Shown piece by piece: positions 63,231-64,000 of a stretch of 64,000 nt of DNA. A program made the translations under genes and the position numbers. Source of the stretch: Ctenosaura bakeri. Taxonomy: Eukaryota > Chordata > Lepidosauria > Squamata > Iguanidae. The stretch covers positions 206,501 to 270,500 of the forward strand of contig CAOLHI010002129.1 of assembly GCA_948474755.1 (NCBI GenBank), given 5' to 3'. Numbering within the stretch: the stretch's first letter is position 1; each line of letters starts with the position of its first letter. Under the pieces are notes generated by a model that saw only the letters and a list, made by a program, of their open reading frames with translations, was not told the DNA's origin and did no database searches.

Positions 63231-63370
63231 AGTATCTTGTTCCTCTGGGAAGTCTGGCACTGTTCCTCTTTCACTGGCTTTGTTTCATTTGTCAAGGTGA
63301 ACCACATGTCTGGTTATAACTTCATCAGTCTTTACATTCAATACTCTATATCATTTGCTTCCAGGAGCTT
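63231..63370. other. Short unassigned stretch
   Basis: No repeat family or gene recognised. Confidence 0.4.
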
Positions 63371-64000
63371 ATTAAATTAGAACAGTGTACTCTGTAGTGG
63401 CATCTAGCTTGTGTCACTTTGCATTTTGTATGTATGCATAAGCAGTGCTGCCAGAAGTTCTAATGAACTTCATGTTTGGCACCCTTCCATGGCATAACTG
63501 AAATCGTGGTTTGTGTGTTTTTTGGTTGGCAAGATACTCTCGAGATATGCTGAAGTCATGAAAAAAATAAATAACCCCCTTGTTTGTTCAGAAGACTATC
63601 TCCCAGCATATACTTTGTGATCTATAGGAGATATCTGTTTCTTTTCAGCAACCCCTTTCTGCTCAGGACTGTTGCTCATACTTTTGTACAAAATATCATG
63701 CTTTTCCAGGAAAGCTAGTGTGCTATGTGAGAGATGCTGTTTGTATGGCTTTGGTGCCCTCTCTAAATTAGTGATGATCATAAACATGGCAATGCAGCTG
63801 CAGCATCTCTTGGGCTTGACTTTTCTCTTTTAGCAAGTAGGTGACACAATACCTTGAAAAACCATCCCCCCAAATTAAAGCACACATATTTCTGCCAAAT
63901 TAGGGCACTTCAGTGCTCCTCATTTTGGTCTTTGGCTGAAATGAAGATCTAACTGCCTTTTCCTCTACACAAGTTATACACCTACTGTCTGTTATCATCT
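63371..64000 (-). mobile_element. Decayed Ty1/copia integrase region
   Basis: Minus-strand translation from the window edge shows TCVEGKAVRSSFQPK, then GDGFSRYCVTYLLKREKS, then FLEKHDILYKSMSNSPEQKG + VAEKK, then GSTAYAYIQNAK and HKLDATTEYTVLI. In copia-type polyproteins these correspond in order to the GAG-pre-integrase end, the integrase core, the 'PxQNGVAER' block and the post-core region. Frames shift between blocks and stops occur; the catalytic Asp neighbourhood is not preserved. The element continues beyond base 64000. Not functional. Confidence 0.75.

Noticed and set aside
1..64000. CRISPR array, operons, prokaryotic genes or a bacterial defence system
   Set aside because: SINEs, LINEs and MITEs of lizard type throughout; no regularly spaced repeats with unique spacers and no dense coding.

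Overview
The window reads as nuclear DNA of a squamate reptile, most likely an iguanian lizard. The basis is the repeat content: tRNA-derived SINEs with the box-B / CCACTGGGTGACC layout typical of lizards, 5S-rRNA-derived SINEs of the 5S-Sauria type, one classical Sauria-type SINE, L2 and CR1 LINE remnants, and hundreds of bases of foldback MITEs. I find no intact protein-coding gene, tRNA gene or rRNA gene. The open frames in the window are short and mostly explained by repeats, palindromes or microsatellites. The species and the locus cannot be fixed from the sequence alone.

Layout. 1-4.75 kb: moderately CpG-rich, with foldback elements (families A, B, C below) and a SINE. 4.75-7.65 kb: CpG-poor, one SINE and one pogo-like element. 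7.65-33.06 kb: a long block that keeps its CpGs, even inside transposon copies. It carries about ten tRNA-SINEs, four 5S-SINEs, several near-perfect palindromic MITEs, and two stretches that look like conserved non-coding elements (about 30.77-31.00 and 32.62-32.96 kb). 33.06-64 kb: CpG-depleted DNA dominated by old L2/CR1 LINE pieces, punctuated by GC- and CpG-dense MITEs with 3-bp target duplications (37.3, 40.0, 43.2, 50.3, 50.9, 53.2, 56.7 kb). The right edge (63.37-64.0 kb) is a decayed Ty1/copia integrase region on the minus strand that runs out of the window.

Repeat families used below (my own labels). A: palindromic, ends GGCCATTTCCGCAC, about 150-250 bp. B: related foldback with ends like GGGCCCTTTCACAC or degenerate, centre containing a CTCTGGC(A/T)GAGAATTCTAA-like stretch. 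C: foldback with a CAGTCCCCAGATTTCTAGCA-like arm. D: GC-rich, ends GGCCCTTTCCGCAC, 390-600 bp, internal hairpins. E: foldback built on an 'ACTACAACTCCCAGAATCC' arm. H: short imperfect palindrome around 'CCCATTGA..CAATGGGA'. A, B and D share end sequence and 3-bp target duplications (TTA, TAA, CTA, CTG, CTC), as expected of PIF/Harbinger-mobilised MITEs.

How the parts fit together. The most informative structure is nesting: D copies sit inside a 5S-SINE, a Sauria SINE and an L2 3' end; an A copy sits inside a tRNA-SINE; pogo-like copies sit inside an L2 reverse transcriptase and a CR1; a hAT copy sits inside a CR1. One A copy (42.4 kb) has itself received a 37-nt piece of the U2 snRNA 5' end flanked by a 14-bp target duplication. 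Together these give a relative insertion chronology. The CpG step at about 33.06 kb, next to the best non-coding conservation candidate, is the strongest hint of a functional chromatin domain, perhaps the hypomethylated flank of a developmental regulator lying outside the window (inference).
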